64,000 nucleotides of DNA from Sinimarinibacterium sp. NLF-5-8 (GTDB lineage: Bacteria > Pseudomonadota > Gammaproteobacteria > Nevskiales > Nevskiaceae): NCBI RefSeq assembly GCF_010092425.1, contig NZ_CP048030.1:248001-312000 (forward strand), written 5' to 3'. Shown in pieces: positions 21,035 through 29,871 of the stretch. The translations under genes and the position numbers were made by a program. The notes beneath the pieces were generated by a model that was given only the letters and a program-made list of their open reading frames with translations, did no database searches and had not been told where the DNA came from. Position 1 is the first letter of the stretch; the number at the start of each line of letters is the position of its first letter.

Positions 21035-21457
21035 TTGAAAGCGCGCGTGAAGTGGAATGAAGCCATGAGTTTTGTCGCCGAAAGTGACAGCGGTCATGCG
21101 CTGGTCATGGATGGCTCTGCCGAAATCGGCGGACGCAATCTGGGGCCGCGTCCAATGGAGCTGCTGCTGATGGGGGTTGGCGGCTGCTCGTCGATTGACG
21201 TGATGCTGATCCTGAAAAAGTCGCGGCAGCAGGTCACCGACTGCTGGGTGGAGCTTGACGCAGCGCGCGCAGAGACCGAACCCAAGGTTTTTACCCGGAT
21301 CCATCTGCATTTTGTGGTGACCGGACGCGATCTGGCCGAGGCGCATGTCAAGCGCGCGGTTGCGCTGTCGGCTGAAAAATACTGTTCGGCGTCGATCATG
21401 CTGGGGCGCGGTGGGGTGACGGTGACGCACGATTACGAGCTGCGCCAGGCCGGGTGA
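21035..21457 (+). CDS. OsmC-family protein
   Basis: A 140-residue OsmC/Ohr-fold protein. The start is TTG at 21035, 8 bases after AAGGAG; the in-frame GTG at 21026 overlaps that site. The N-terminus MKARVKWNEAMSFVAESDSG matches the vfr-adjacent OsmC-like protein of Pseudomonas in layout. Two peroxidatic-type cysteines are visible, in GVGGCSSIDVM and EKYCSASIM, as in thiol peroxidases of the family. It probably reduces organic peroxides or handles sulfur species; the substrate is unknown. It lies between crp and speD, a conserved neighbourhood. Confidence 0.88.
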   Translation: MKARVKWNEAMSFVAESDSGHALVMDGSAEIGGRNLGPRPMELLLMGVGGCSSIDVMLILKKSRQQVTDCWVELDAARAETEPKVFTRIHLHFVVTGRDLAEAHVKRAVALSAEKYCSASIMLGRGGVTVTHDYELRQAG

Positions 21458-21572
21458 TTCATTGTCGGGGGCAAATGCCGCATAATCCGCCGTTTGCTGT
21501 CGGTCTTTTGATGTCGTTATTTGCTGCCCGGGTCTGCGCCGCTGTGCCAGAGCCTGTTACCGGAGAACCGAA

Positions 21573-22397
21573 TTGGCCAAGGCCAAGCCCAAACCCACTG
21601 AAAATCCCAGATTGAAACTGCTGGGCTTCAACAATCTGACGAAGTCTTTGTCGTTCAATATTTACGACATCTGCTATGCACGCACCAAAGAGCATCAGCA
21701 GGAGTACATCGAGTACATCGACGAGGCGTACAACGCCGAGCGTTTGACGGCAATTTTGACCGAGGTGGCGCGCATCATCGGCGCCAATATCCTCAACGTT
21801 GCCCGGCAGGATTACGACCCGCAGGGGGCGTCGGTGACAATGCTGATCTCCGAGGAGCCGATCGAGCCGCCCGCAGACAAGAAAAAAGCAGGCAAGGACA
21901 AGGCCGAAAAAGACTCCGTGGTGGCGCATCTGGATAAATCGCACATCACCGTGCACACCTATCCCGAGACCCATCCCGACGCCGGGATTTCAACCTTTCG
22001 CGCCGATATCGACGTGTCCACCTGCGGCAAGATTTCGCCGCTGCGCGCGCTCAACTATCTGATCAAATCGTTTGAATCCGACATCGTGGTCATGGACTAC
22101 CGCGTGCGCGGCTTTACCCGCAACGTGCGCGGCATGAAGCACTTCATCGACCACAACATCGAGTCGATCCAGGACTTTCTGGCCAAGGATGTCAAAGAGC
22201 GCTACCAGATGATCGACGTCAACGTCTATCAGGAGTTCATCTTCCACACCAAGATGCGGCTCAAAGAACTGGATCTGGACACCTATCTGTTTGGGGAAGG
22301 CGCCGCCGAGCTGCCGATTCGGGAAGCGCGCAAGATCCAGGAGCGCGTCAACCGCGAAATCTCCGAGATTTACTCCGGCAAAAATCTCAAGTTGTAG
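21573..22397 (+). CDS. speD: S-adenosylmethionine decarboxylase proenzyme
   Basis: A 274-residue E. coli-type SpeD that makes decarboxylated SAM for spermidine synthesis. The proenzyme cleaves itself before Ser123 in [13 protein letters not shown] to give the pyruvoyl cofactor. Further conserved parts are [20 protein letters not shown] and [14 protein letters not shown]. The start is TTG, supported by GGAGAA upstream and by the lysine-rich [20 protein letters not shown] beginning. An insert of charged residues (about 105-118, [12 protein letters not shown]) is longer than in E. coli. A strong terminator follows. Confidence 0.96.
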   Translation: MAKAKPKPTENPRLKLLGFNNLTKSLSFNIYDICYARTKEHQQEYIEYIDEAYNAERLTAILTEVARIIGANILNVARQDYDPQGASVTMLISEEPIEPPADKKKAGKDKAEKDSVVAHLDKSHITVHTYPETHPDAGISTFRADIDVSTCGKISPLRALNYLIKSFESDIVVMDYRVRGFTRNVRGMKHFIDHNIESIQDFLAKDVKERYQMIDVNVYQEFIFHTKMRLKELDLDTYLFGEGAAELPIREARKIQERVNREISEIYSGKNLKL

Positions 22398-22422
22398 AGG
22401 TGGCAACCGGATCACACTTCGC

Positions 22423-22459
22423 GGGCGCACGGTGAGCTTTCACCCTGCGCCCGTTTTTT
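22423..22459 (+). terminator. Rho-independent terminator of speD
   Basis: GGGCGCA and TGCGCCC (22423-22429 / 22446-22452) pair around an inner GGTGA/TCACC stem, followed by GTTTTTT. It ends 17 bases before the chosen start of the next gene. Confidence 0.85.
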
Positions 22460-22475
22460 GTTGATGGAACAGTCC

Positions 22476-23474
22476 ATGGCACACGATCACCCTCCCCATC
22501 GCGCGCGCGCATCCCACAGTCACGGCGATCACGGCCACAGCCACCCCTCCGCCGATGGCGCTGGCGCTGGCGCCGATCGTCGCCTGCGCTGGGCGTTGCT
22601 GATCACCGCCAGCTTCATGCTGGTCGAGGTTATCGGCGGCATCTGGTCAGGTTCGCTGGCGCTGCTGGCCGATGCCGGGCACATGCTTACCGATGCGCTG
22701 GCCCTTGCGCTGGCGCTGTGGGCGCGCCACCAGACCCGCCGCCCGGCCGATGCGCGGCGCACCTACGGCTATCACCGGATGCCGGTGCTGGCCGCGTTCG
22801 TCAACGGCATGGCGCTGATCGGCATCGTGCTGTGGATCGTCATCGAGGCCGCACGTCGGCTGCTGATGCCGCCGCAGGTGGAAGGCGAGCTGATGCTGGG
22901 GGTTGCAGTGGCAGGGCTGGCGGTGAACATCATTGCCTTTCTGATTCTGGGTGGGCATCACGTCCATGGCGGGGGTGAGGATGATCACGATCACCGTCAC
23001 AAAGACCTGAATCTGCGCGGCGCCACGCTGCATGTGCTCGGCGATTTGCTCGGCTCGGTTGCGGCGATTGTGGCCGCCATCGTCATCATCTATACCGGCT
23101 GGATGGCGGTTGACCCGCTGCTGTCGGTGCTGGTGGCCTTGCTGATTTTGCGCAGTGCCTGGGGGCTGGTCGCCGAGTCCGGGCATGTGTTGCTTGAAGG
23201 CACGCCCGCAGGCTTTGATGAGCGCGCGTTTGCGCGCGCGCTGACCCGGCAGGTGCCGGGCGTGGTCGATGTGCATCACGTTCATCACTGGATGCTGACG
23301 CCGCAGCGCTCGGTGATGACGCTGCATGCCGTCATCGACGCCACAGCCGATGCCGATGCGTTGCTGCAACAGATTCAGCATTACAGCGCGCGCGATCACG
23401 GCGTGGCGCACGTGACCGTGCAGATCGAGCGCGCGGGCTGCGCAGATGAGGCCGCGCCGCATCGCTGCGAATAA
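22476..23474 (+). CDS. czcD: CDF-family zinc/cobalt/cadmium exporter
   Basis: A 332-residue cation diffusion facilitator. The cytoplasmic N-terminus is His-rich (HDHPPHR, SHSHGDHGHSH). Six membrane helices follow, with the zinc site DAGHMLTD in helix 2 and HVLGDLLGS in helix 5, and a His-rich loop HHVHGGGEDDHDHRHKD between helices 4 and 5. The C-terminal metal-sensing domain contains VDVHHVHHWML. It exports Zn(II) from cytoplasm to periplasm. I chose ATG 22476; TTG or ATG starts up to 18 bases earlier are possible but sit against the speD terminator. Composition is native, so it is separate from the metal island. Confidence 0.93.
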   Translation: MAHDHPPHRARASHSHGDHGHSHPSADGAGAGADRRLRWALLITASFMLVEVIGGIWSGSLALLADAGHMLTDALALALALWARHQTRRPADARRTYGYHRMPVLAAFVNGMALIGIVLWIVIEAARRLLMPPQVEGELMLGVAVAGLAVNIIAFLILGGHHVHGGGEDDHDHRHKDLNLRGATLHVLGDLLGSVAAIVAAIVIIYTGWMAVDPLLSVLVALLILRSAWGLVAESGHVLLEGTPAGFDERAFARALTRQVPGVVDVHHVHHWMLTPQRSVMTLHAVIDATADADALLQQIQHYSARDHGVAHVTVQIERAGCADEAAPHRCE

Positions 23475-23509
23475 AAAAGCGCGCGCGGTTCATGGCCGCG
23501 CGCGCTTTT
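23475..23509. terminator. bidirectional terminator between czcD and nnrS
   Basis: AAAAGCGCGCGCGG and CCGCGCGCGCTTTT form a perfect 14-base-pair stem with a 7-base loop. It ends both converging genes. Confidence 0.85.
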
Positions 23510-23527
23510 GCAGCAAGCCGCCGCCAA

Positions 23528-24673
23528 TCAACGCGCGGCAGGGCGCGCCATCACCGGAACAAACGCCACAAAGTACAGCGCAAACGCCGCACACCATGCG
23601 GCGGCGGCCACGTTGAGCATTGCCATCGAGTTGAAAAACGGCAGTTGCAGGCCAAAGCCCACGCGCAGCAAACCGGCCAGCACGATCAATGCAAACGCCA
23701 GCACGATCAACGGGCTGGCCTCGATCTGGCGGCCGGAATGCCCCAGCGCCACGCGCGCCATCATCCCCAGACCCAGACTGCCCAGGGCACCGGCCATCAG
23801 CGCATGCAGTGCTGCCGAGTGCGGCACTATTTTCAGTGCATCCAGGCCGGACAGCAGCCAGCCCACGCCCAGCCACAAATAACCCCAGTGCAAGATCCAC
23901 AGCATCGGGATTTTCAGCACCTTCCACGGCTGCCACAGCAGCAGCCGCAGCAGCGTTGCCACCCCTGCCACCAGCGCCACGGTGGCGGCCAAAAGGCTGC
24001 CCGGCAGCGCCGTCAAAGCCAGCCCTGCGGCCAGCGCCGAGAGCGTGGAAAACCAGTTCAGCGCCTTGAATTGCGTGGGGGGATAGCCCGCGCGATTGCC
24101 GGTAAAAAATGGAATCACCCGCCCGCCCATGAACACCATCAAAAAGCTCACCAGATACACCACTGCCATCAGCAGCGTGTGCGCGCCAGCGTGCCGACCT
24201 TGCGCCAGCAGCAGGTAATAGCTGCCGCCGATGGCCGTCAACGCCCATAAAAACGGGATGAACATGTAATTGCGCTGGTTTTTTGCGCGCAGCAAAACCC
24301 GCGTCATCAGCCCCGCCAGTCCGGCCAAAAACAGCGTGTCGGCTGCGGCGGTAATGCTGCTGATCAGCGTGCCGCCCTCCACAGCGCCGAAAACGCGCGC
24401 GATGAGCCACACCGCCGCCAATGCAATCAGTTCCCTGGGCGAGGCACTGACCTGCCGCGTCCAGTTATTCACCGCCGTCAGCACAAACCCGGCGATGAGT
24501 GCCAACGCGTACCCAAACAACATTTCATGCGCATGCCACAGCATTGCGTGCGGCGGCATCGGCGCGTGACCGGCCAGCGCCGCCACCCACCATGCCGTGC
24601 CGCCGCCTGCGGCCAGCGCCGCCAGCAAGAAAAAAGGGCGAAAGGCCTGCGAAAACAAAAGTGATCCATTCAT
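23528..24673 (-). CDS. nnrS: NnrS family heme-copper membrane protein
   Basis: A 381-residue protein with about 12 membrane helices. Family motifs are FRPFFLLAALAAG at the N-terminus, MLWHAHEMLFGYALA with paired histidines (residues 44-58), GGRVIPFFTGNRAGYPP, and GHSGRQIEASP near the end. NnrS is known to protect against nitrosative stress, limiting dinitrosyl-iron complex formation. The start codon shares one base with the DUF488 stop (TGATG), so the pair is translationally coupled. No nitrite or NO reductase gene is nearby. Confidence 0.93.
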   Translation of the reverse strand: MNGSLLFSQAFRPFFLLAALAAGGGTAWWVAALAGHAPMPPHAMLWHAHEMLFGYALALIAGFVLTAVNNWTRQVSASPRELIALAAVWLIARVFGAVEGGTLISSITAAADTLFLAGLAGLMTRVLLRAKNQRNYMFIPFLWALTAIGGSYYLLLAQGRHAGAHTLLMAVVYLVSFLMVFMGGRVIPFFTGNRAGYPPTQFKALNWFSTLSALAAGLALTALPGSLLAATVALVAGVATLLRLLLWQPWKVLKIPMLWILHWGYLWLGVGWLLSGLDALKIVPHSAALHALMAGALGSLGLGMMARVALGHSGRQIEASPLIVLAFALIVLAGLLRVGFGLQLPFFNSMAMLNVAAAAWCAAFALYFVAFVPVMARPAAR

Positions 24674-25041
24674 CAGTGGGAAGACTCCAAACGTTCCAGT
24701 AAAACCTGCCGCAACACCACCGCCTGATTGTGCTCGGCATCGTGCGCGCCATAGAGCAAGGTCACAGAGCCTGCGCGCGCGGCCACCAGAAGCGGATGGT
24801 CGTCGTGCAATGTTTTGGCAAGCTCGCCACGATAGCGCGCGCCAAACTCGGCAAAGCGCAGCGGATCATGGCCGAACCAGCGGCGCAATTCATCCGACGG
24901 TGCCAAATCCCTGGCCCATAAATCCATCGCCAGATCCACCTTGCGAATCCCGCGCGGCCACAAGCGATCCACCAGCGCGCGAAATCCCTCGTTTGGCTGC
25001 GCCGCCTCGTAAACCCGCCGCAGCTTGATTGCAGCACTCAT
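24673..25041 (-). CDS. DUF488 family protein
   Basis: A 122-residue soluble protein of the DUF488 (YeaO-like) family. It has the family's VYEAAQPNEGFRALVDRLWP then RGIRK start, ARDLAPSDELRRWFGHDP in the middle, and a C-terminal LLYGAHDAEHNQAVVLRQVL. AGGAG is 8 bases upstream of ATG 25041. The biochemical role of the family is not established. It is the first gene of a two-gene unit with nnrS, which suggests a link to NO or heme stress; that is inference from the overlap. Confidence 0.85.
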   Translation of the reverse strand: MSAAIKLRRVYEAAQPNEGFRALVDRLWPRGIRKVDLAMDLWARDLAPSDELRRWFGHDPLRFAEFGARYRGELAKTLHDDHPLLVAARAGSVTLLYGAHDAEHNQAVVLRQVLLERLESSH

Positions 25042-25158
25042 GTCATGACTCCTTTGACATTCAATCCATCCGCCCGCGCGATGATGCGCTCGATGGCGCG
25101 CAGAACCCAAAAAGCCAGGCGGGATGCGCGCGCGTTTGGGTTCAAAGCCACGGCGCTG

Positions 25159-25231
25159 AAAACCCGTCATTGCGGCGCAAGCTGTGAGTCCATCAGGCTT
25201 TCGGTGATGTGCCCGGGTCGCGTGCTGGATT
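25159..25231. repeat. dispersed intergenic repeat, copy 1
   Basis: Begins AAAACCCGTCATTGCGGCGC and ends GTCGCGTGCTGGATT. It runs directly into a 9-base-pair palindrome ATTGCGGCG-TT-CGCCGCAAT (25229-25248). The outer GTCATTGCGGCG (25166) is inverted as CGCCGCAATGAC (25240). The design resembles REP-like or mobile miniature elements. Confidence 0.8.
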
Positions 25232-25350
25232 GCGGCGTTCGCCGCAATGACGGCACTGGGGTGTTGCGAGTGCGGGTGGTGATCCAATCAAGGTTTATCC
25301 CCGCCCGTGGGCGCGCGCCTGCGACAAGCGTCGTTGATTCCAGTGAACTC

Positions 25351-25425
25351 AAAACCCGTGTCATTGCGGCGCAATCTGTGAGTCCATCAGGCTTTCGGTG
25401 ATGTGCCCGGGTCGCGTGCTGGATT
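25351..25425. repeat. dispersed intergenic repeat, copy 2
   Basis: Same orientation as copy 1 and nearly identical: a 2-base insertion (TG after AAAACCCG) and one substitution (GCAAG to GCAAT). The downstream palindrome of copy 1 is missing and the copy stops 9 bases before the copB2 stop codon. Confidence 0.8.
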
Positions 25426-25434
25426 CAGGCAGGA

Positions 25435-26334
25435 CTAAAACCAGAACCGCACACCGGCCAGCCAATGCGTGTCCAGTGCGCGCTGGCCTGCGGCGCGTCG
25501 CAGGTCTGCGGTATTTCCAAAAGAGCCTGCGCGTTCCACGCCGAGGTACGGCGCAAACTGGCGGTTGATCTCATAGCGCAGGCGCACCCCGGCAGATGCT
25601 TCGGCCAGCCCTTTGCCGATGCCGCGTTCGGGATCGTCTTTGCCGTAAAGCTGTAGTTGGAGTTGCGGTTCCAGAATCAGCCGTTGCGTGAACAGCAGTT
25701 CGTAACTCGCGTCCAGACGCAGTGCGGTGCGGCCTGCGCTGCTGAAGTAAGCGGTGGCGTCCAGTTCAAACCAGTACGGCGCAAGCCCTTGCACGCCCAC
25801 GGCGAGCCATTGGCGGTTTGCGCCTTCGCCGTTGTCCACGCGCACGCCCAGTTGCGTATCCCAGTACGCAGCGGCGGCGTGTGACCACAGCAATTCGGTG
25901 CGCGACGATTCCAGTTTGCCGTGAGCCATCTCGCCTTCGGCCTTCAGCGCGGCGTGGTTGTAGGTGGTGCCGTAGCGCGCGTGCAGGTCATAGGCGGTGG
26001 CGTCATCACCGCGATGCGTGAAGCGACGTTCGAGGGCTTCGACGCGCAGCGCGGCAAACGCGTGTTCGTCGGCCATCATCGGGTGCGCAACGTTGGCTCC
26101 TGCGTGGTCGCTCGTGTTGCGATGCAGGCCGTTGGAATAGGCGTGCGGATCGCGTGCGTCGGTGGGGGCGGGTTCTGATTCTGTGACGGGTACGTCGCTG
26201 TGATCTGCGTGATCGGGGGCATGATCCATATGCTCGTGCATCTCATGCTCATGCGCGTGTTCCGCGTGATCGTGCTGCGCCTGCGCAGCCCCGCTGACCA
26301 GCGCCAGCAACACTACTGCCGTGCGCGCGCTCAT
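25435..26334 (-). CDS. copB: second CopB outer-membrane copper protein
   Basis: A 299-residue paralog of the island CopB. It has a signal peptide ending AQAQ, a short His-rich segment (HDHAEHAHEHEMHEHMDHAP, about residues 20-45) instead of the Met-rich repeats of the island copy, and a C-terminal beta barrel. The shared signature RYEINRQFAPYLGVE and the ending GVRFWF mirror the island protein's RYEFHRQFAPYIGVV and GVRIWF. The ATG overlaps the copA2 stop in ATGA. Native CG-rich composition suggests this is the resident chromosomal system. Confidence 0.92.
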   Translation of the reverse strand: MSARTAVVLLALVSGAAQAQHDHAEHAHEHEMHEHMDHAPDHADHSDVPVTESEPAPTDARDPHAYSNGLHRNTSDHAGANVAHPMMADEHAFAALRVEALERRFTHRGDDATAYDLHARYGTTYNHAALKAEGEMAHGKLESSRTELLWSHAAAAYWDTQLGVRVDNGEGANRQWLAVGVQGLAPYWFELDATAYFSSAGRTALRLDASYELLFTQRLILEPQLQLQLYGKDDPERGIGKGLAEASAGVRLRYEINRQFAPYLGVERAGSFGNTADLRRAAGQRALDTHWLAGVRFWF

Positions 26335-28040
26335 GACACCACCACCTCGCGGAACATGCCCGCGTCCATGTGGTACATCAGGTGGCAATGCCACGCCCAG
26401 CGCCCCGGCGCGTCTGCCGTCACCCAAAAACTGACGCGCTGCGCCGGTTGTACCGGCACCGTGTGGCGGCGGGCGAGAAAACGCCCGTCCGGGCTTTCCA
26501 ATTCGCTCCACATGCCGTGCAGGTGCATGGGGTGGGTCATCATGGTGTCGTTGTGCAGGATCACCCGCAGGCGTTCGCCGTGGCGAAAATGCACCGGTGT
26601 GGACTGGCCAAATTCCAGACCATCGAACGACCAGGTGTAGCGTTCCATGTTGCCGGTCAGATGCAGTTCGATCTCCCGGCCAGGTGGCCGCGCGTCCAGC
26701 GCGCCGGACGGCGTATGCAGATCGGCCAGCGTCAGCACGCGGCGTCCGTTGTTGCGCAGACCGATGCCGGGATCGTCGAGATGGGTGCGCGGATGATCCA
26801 CGCGCATGTCGGTACTCGCGCCGTACTCGGTGCGTGCATGGCGGGCGGGGGCGGGCAGACCGTGCGCGTGGTGTGCGTGATCCATTGCGCCATGTCCCAT
26901 CGCTCCGTGATCCATCGCGCCCATCATGTCGCGCATGTCGAGCCACTGCGCGGCGTCGAGCGTTGGCACCGGCGCGTGCAGCCCTTCGCGCACTGCCAGC
27001 GTGGCGCGCGCGTAACCGCTGCGATCCATCGACTGCGCAAAAATCGTATATGCGTCATCGCGCGGCTCCACGATCACGTCGATGGTTTCGCCGGGGCCAA
27101 AGCGAAATTCGTCCACTGTGACCGGCTCCACGTCCACGCCATCCACATGCACCACGGTTAGTTTCAGCCCCGGAATGCGCACGTCGTAAAAGGTGTGTCC
27201 CGCGCCGTTGACCATGCGCAGCCGCACCCGCTCGCCGGGGCGGAACAACCCCGTCCAGTTGCCCGCAGGCGTGATGCCGTTGGTCAGATACGTCAGCGCG
27301 GCGGCGGATACGTCGGCTAAATCGGTCGGGTTCATCCGCATCGCGTGCCACATCTTGCGTTTGTTGATTGCCGCCGCCACGCCGTCGCGGGACGCATCCC
27401 GAAAGAAATCGAACACCGTGGGCTGGTGGTAGTTGTAGTAATCGCTCTGGGATTTGAGCTTGGTGAACACCCGCATCGGGTCTTCATCCATCCAGTCCGA
27501 AAACAACAGCACATGGTCGCGGTCGGCGTGGATGGTTTCATCGCCCGCCGGGTCGATGATGATCGTCCCGTACAGCCCCATGAGTTCCTGCACGCCGGAA
27601 TGCCCGTGATACCAGTAGGTGCCGTTTTGCTGCACCTTGAACTGATAGGTGAAGGTTGCACCCGGCGCAATGCCGTTGAAGCTGATGCCCGGCACGCCGT
27701 CCATGTCATACGGCAGCAAAATGCCGTGCCAGTGAATCGAGGTCGCTTCACGCAGCCGATTGGTCACGCGGATCGTCACCGTCTCGCCTTCGCGCCAGCG
27801 CAGGGTGGGCGCGGGCAGCGAGCCATTGATCGTGATACCCATGCCCGGTTTGCCGGTGAAATTGACCGGCGATTCGGCCACCACCAGATCGAATACCGTG
27901 CCATGCAGTACGGGCGCCGTGCCGTGCGCGGTGGTGCGTGGTTGGGCAAATGCAGGGATTCCGAAGCTGGTCAGCACACCGCCTGCCGCCAGTCCTTGTA
28001 CGAAACGTCGGCGCGAAAAATTGGGTGACGCAGGGATCAT
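26331..28040 (-). CDS. copA: second CopA-type multicopper oxidase
   Basis: A 569-residue periplasmic multicopper oxidase. The Tat signal NFSRRRFVQGLAAGG is near the N-terminus, and the ATG at 28040 places it at residues 7-21; longer in-frame starts would move it too far in. Copper ligands appear in SIHWHGILLP, YWYHGHSGVQ, HPMHLHGMW and HCHLMYHMDAGMF. The Met/His insert is short (MRDMMGAMDHGAMGHGAMDH, about residue 365 onward). It forms a two-gene operon with copB2. No copRS genes are beside it and I see no clear ATTAC-N6-GTAAT box upstream. Confidence 0.94.
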   Translation of the reverse strand: MIPASPNFSRRRFVQGLAAGGVLTSFGIPAFAQPRTTAHGTAPVLHGTVFDLVVAESPVNFTGKPGMGITINGSLPAPTLRWREGETVTIRVTNRLREATSIHWHGILLPYDMDGVPGISFNGIAPGATFTYQFKVQQNGTYWYHGHSGVQELMGLYGTIIIDPAGDETIHADRDHVLLFSDWMDEDPMRVFTKLKSQSDYYNYHQPTVFDFFRDASRDGVAAAINKRKMWHAMRMNPTDLADVSAAALTYLTNGITPAGNWTGLFRPGERVRLRMVNGAGHTFYDVRIPGLKLTVVHVDGVDVEPVTVDEFRFGPGETIDVIVEPRDDAYTIFAQSMDRSGYARATLAVREGLHAPVPTLDAAQWLDMRDMMGAMDHGAMGHGAMDHAHHAHGLPAPARHARTEYGASTDMRVDHPRTHLDDPGIGLRNNGRRVLTLADLHTPSGALDARPPGREIELHLTGNMERYTWSFDGLEFGQSTPVHFRHGERLRVILHNDTMMTHPMHLHGMWSELESPDGRFLARRHTVPVQPAQRVSFWVTADAPGRWAWHCHLMYHMDAGMFREVVVS

Positions 28041-28108
28041 GCACACACTCTGGAAACACACGGGTGCTAAAGACCCGCTGCGCAGGGATTGGTTCAGAAA
28101 CAACCCGC

Positions 28109-28140
28109 AGGATGGGCTTGACATGCGTTCAGCCCATCCT
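28109..28140 (-). terminator. hairpin downstream of cysI
   Basis: AGGATGGGCT and AGCCCATCCT form a perfect 10-base-pair stem with a 12-base loop between cysI and copA2. There is no U-tract, so it may be a Rho-type or processing hairpin. Confidence 0.5.
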
Positions 28141-28148
28141 CCTGTACG

Positions 28149-29846
28149 TTATCGCCCGGTGCGCACCAGAAAATCCCCGAAGTGCTCGCCGGTCTGACGA
28201 TCCTGCGCGAATGCGGCGAACAGTGGGTCGAGGTGTTCGAAGATGGCTTTTTCGCCGACGTTGCTGGCCACGAGCTTGGCCAGGCGGTCGCCGTGGAAGC
28301 TGCCGCCGATGTAGAGGTTGTACAGCCCCGGTGCGCGGCCGGTGAGGGCGATTTCGGCGATGTAGGGGCGCGCGCAGCCGTTGGGGCAGCCGCTGATGCG
28401 CAAGGTGATCGGTTGTTCGTTGATGCCGTGCTTGGCTTTGAGGGCGTTGAAGCCTGCCAGAAAGTCGGGGGTGTAGCGTTCGGCTTCGGCCATCGCCAGG
28501 CCGCAGGTGGGCAGGGCGACGCAGCTCAGGGTGTGGGCGGCTTGCAGTTCGGGTTGCAGGCGCCAGGCCAGACCGTGCTTTTCCAGCCATTGATGGACCT
28601 GGGTGCGCTCGCCAATGGTGAGGCCGCTGAGCTGCCAGTTTTGGTTGCAGGTCATGCGGATGCCGCCGCCGGGCAGGGCTTTGACCAGCGCGCGCAGGTC
28701 GTCTTGAAGTTGGTCAATGATGCGGCCACTGTCGATGTGCAGGGTGGCGTGCCACAGGCCGTCGCCGCCCTGGTGCCAGCCGCGTGGATCGCCGTTGTGG
28801 GTGAACTTGATCGCGCGCGCGGGCGCCAGCGGCTTGCCCCAGCGGCGTTCGAGTTCGGCCAGAAACCAGTCGTTGCCGAGCCGATCCAGCGTGTATTTGA
28901 AGCGCGCGCGATGGCGGTCTTTGCGGTCGCCAAAGTCGCGCTGAATGGTCATCACGCATTCGGCAAAGGCGGGCGCGGCGTCGGGATCGTCTAAAAAGCC
29001 CAGCTGCTCGGCCAGCCGGGGATAGCTGTCTTCGCGGGTGTCGAGCTGCCCCATGCCGCCGCCGACGCAGACGTTGAAGCCCTGGAGCTCGCCGTTTTCG
29101 ACGACGGCGATCAGGCCCAGATCCTGGCCGTAGACATCGATATCGTTATTCGGCGGGATGGCGTAGCCGACCTTGAACTTGCGCGGCAGGTACAGATCGC
29201 CATACACCGGCTCCTCGGTTGCCTGGGCGACGGCGTCGATCGGCGTTTCGCGATACCAGATTTCGCGGTAGCCACGGGTTTTGGGGATCAGCCGGTTGCT
29301 GGTGGCGCGCGCGAGTTGGCTCACGCGATCGTGCACGGCGGACAGTGCCGGGTTGGCCCCGCAGACCACGCCACGGCTGTCGTCGCCGCAGGCAGCGATG
29401 GTGTCGATGCCCAGATCGCGCACGGCGTACATGAAGTCACGCATGTCGGCCTTGCGGACGCCGTGAAACTGGATGGTCTGGCGGGTGGTGATGCGGATGC
29501 CGCGCTCGGCATAGCGGCGGGAAACATCATCCAGCCCCAGCCATTGTTCGCGGCTGAGGCGGCCACCGGGGATGCGCAGGCGCACCATGAAGCGGTACAT
29601 CGGTTCCAGCTTGCGGCGCTTGCGGTCGGCGCGCAGTTCGCGGTCGTCCTGCATGTAAATGCCAAAAAACTTGAGCAGCAGCGTGGAGTCGTGCGACACC
29701 GCAGCGGTGAGCGCGTCGTCCAGATCTTTGGCGATGTCGCCGCGCAGGTGGCGGCTGCGGGCTTTGAGCTTTTCGTTGTCGTGCAGGGTGTCCAGCGGCT
29801 GGCTGAGATCAACGCTGCGATCAACGTCGGGTAAGTCGGTGCTCAT
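28149..29846 (-). CDS. cysI: sulfite reductase hemoprotein beta subunit
   Basis: A 565-residue assimilatory sulfite reductase subunit that reduces sulfite to sulfide using siroheme and a 4Fe-4S cluster. Cluster cysteines lie in LSCVALPTCGLAMAEAER and RISGCPNGCARP. The two siroheme-binding repeats are recognisable, including RITTRQTIQFHGV and GGIRMTCNQNWQLSGL. The length matches E. coli CysI. It lies 25 bases downstream of cysJ, giving a cysJ-cysI operon. Confidence 0.96.
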   Translation of the reverse strand: MSTDLPDVDRSVDLSQPLDTLHDNEKLKARSRHLRGDIAKDLDDALTAAVSHDSTLLLKFFGIYMQDDRELRADRKRRKLEPMYRFMVRLRIPGGRLSREQWLGLDDVSRRYAERGIRITTRQTIQFHGVRKADMRDFMYAVRDLGIDTIAACGDDSRGVVCGANPALSAVHDRVSQLARATSNRLIPKTRGYREIWYRETPIDAVAQATEEPVYGDLYLPRKFKVGYAIPPNNDIDVYGQDLGLIAVVENGELQGFNVCVGGGMGQLDTREDSYPRLAEQLGFLDDPDAAPAFAECVMTIQRDFGDRKDRHRARFKYTLDRLGNDWFLAELERRWGKPLAPARAIKFTHNGDPRGWHQGGDGLWHATLHIDSGRIIDQLQDDLRALVKALPGGGIRMTCNQNWQLSGLTIGERTQVHQWLEKHGLAWRLQPELQAAHTLSCVALPTCGLAMAEAERYTPDFLAGFNALKAKHGINEQPITLRISGCPNGCARPYIAEIALTGRAPGLYNLYIGGSFHGDRLAKLVASNVGEKAIFEHLDPLFAAFAQDRQTGEHFGDFLVRTGR

Positions 29847-29871
29847 GGCGGCCTTATTCGAGATGCGGTGT

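Larger units (their letters stand above)
25042..25434. other. intergenic region with dispersed palindromic repeats
   Basis: A 393-base gap between the DUF488 gene and copB2, largely made of two copies of a 73-75-base repeat (25159-25231 and 25351-25425) and associated palindromes. No coding frame here has support. Confidence 0.7.

Noticed and set aside
28041-28148. CopR box upstream of the second copA
   Set aside because: No ATTAC-N6-GTAAT pattern found; only a cysI-side hairpin is present.
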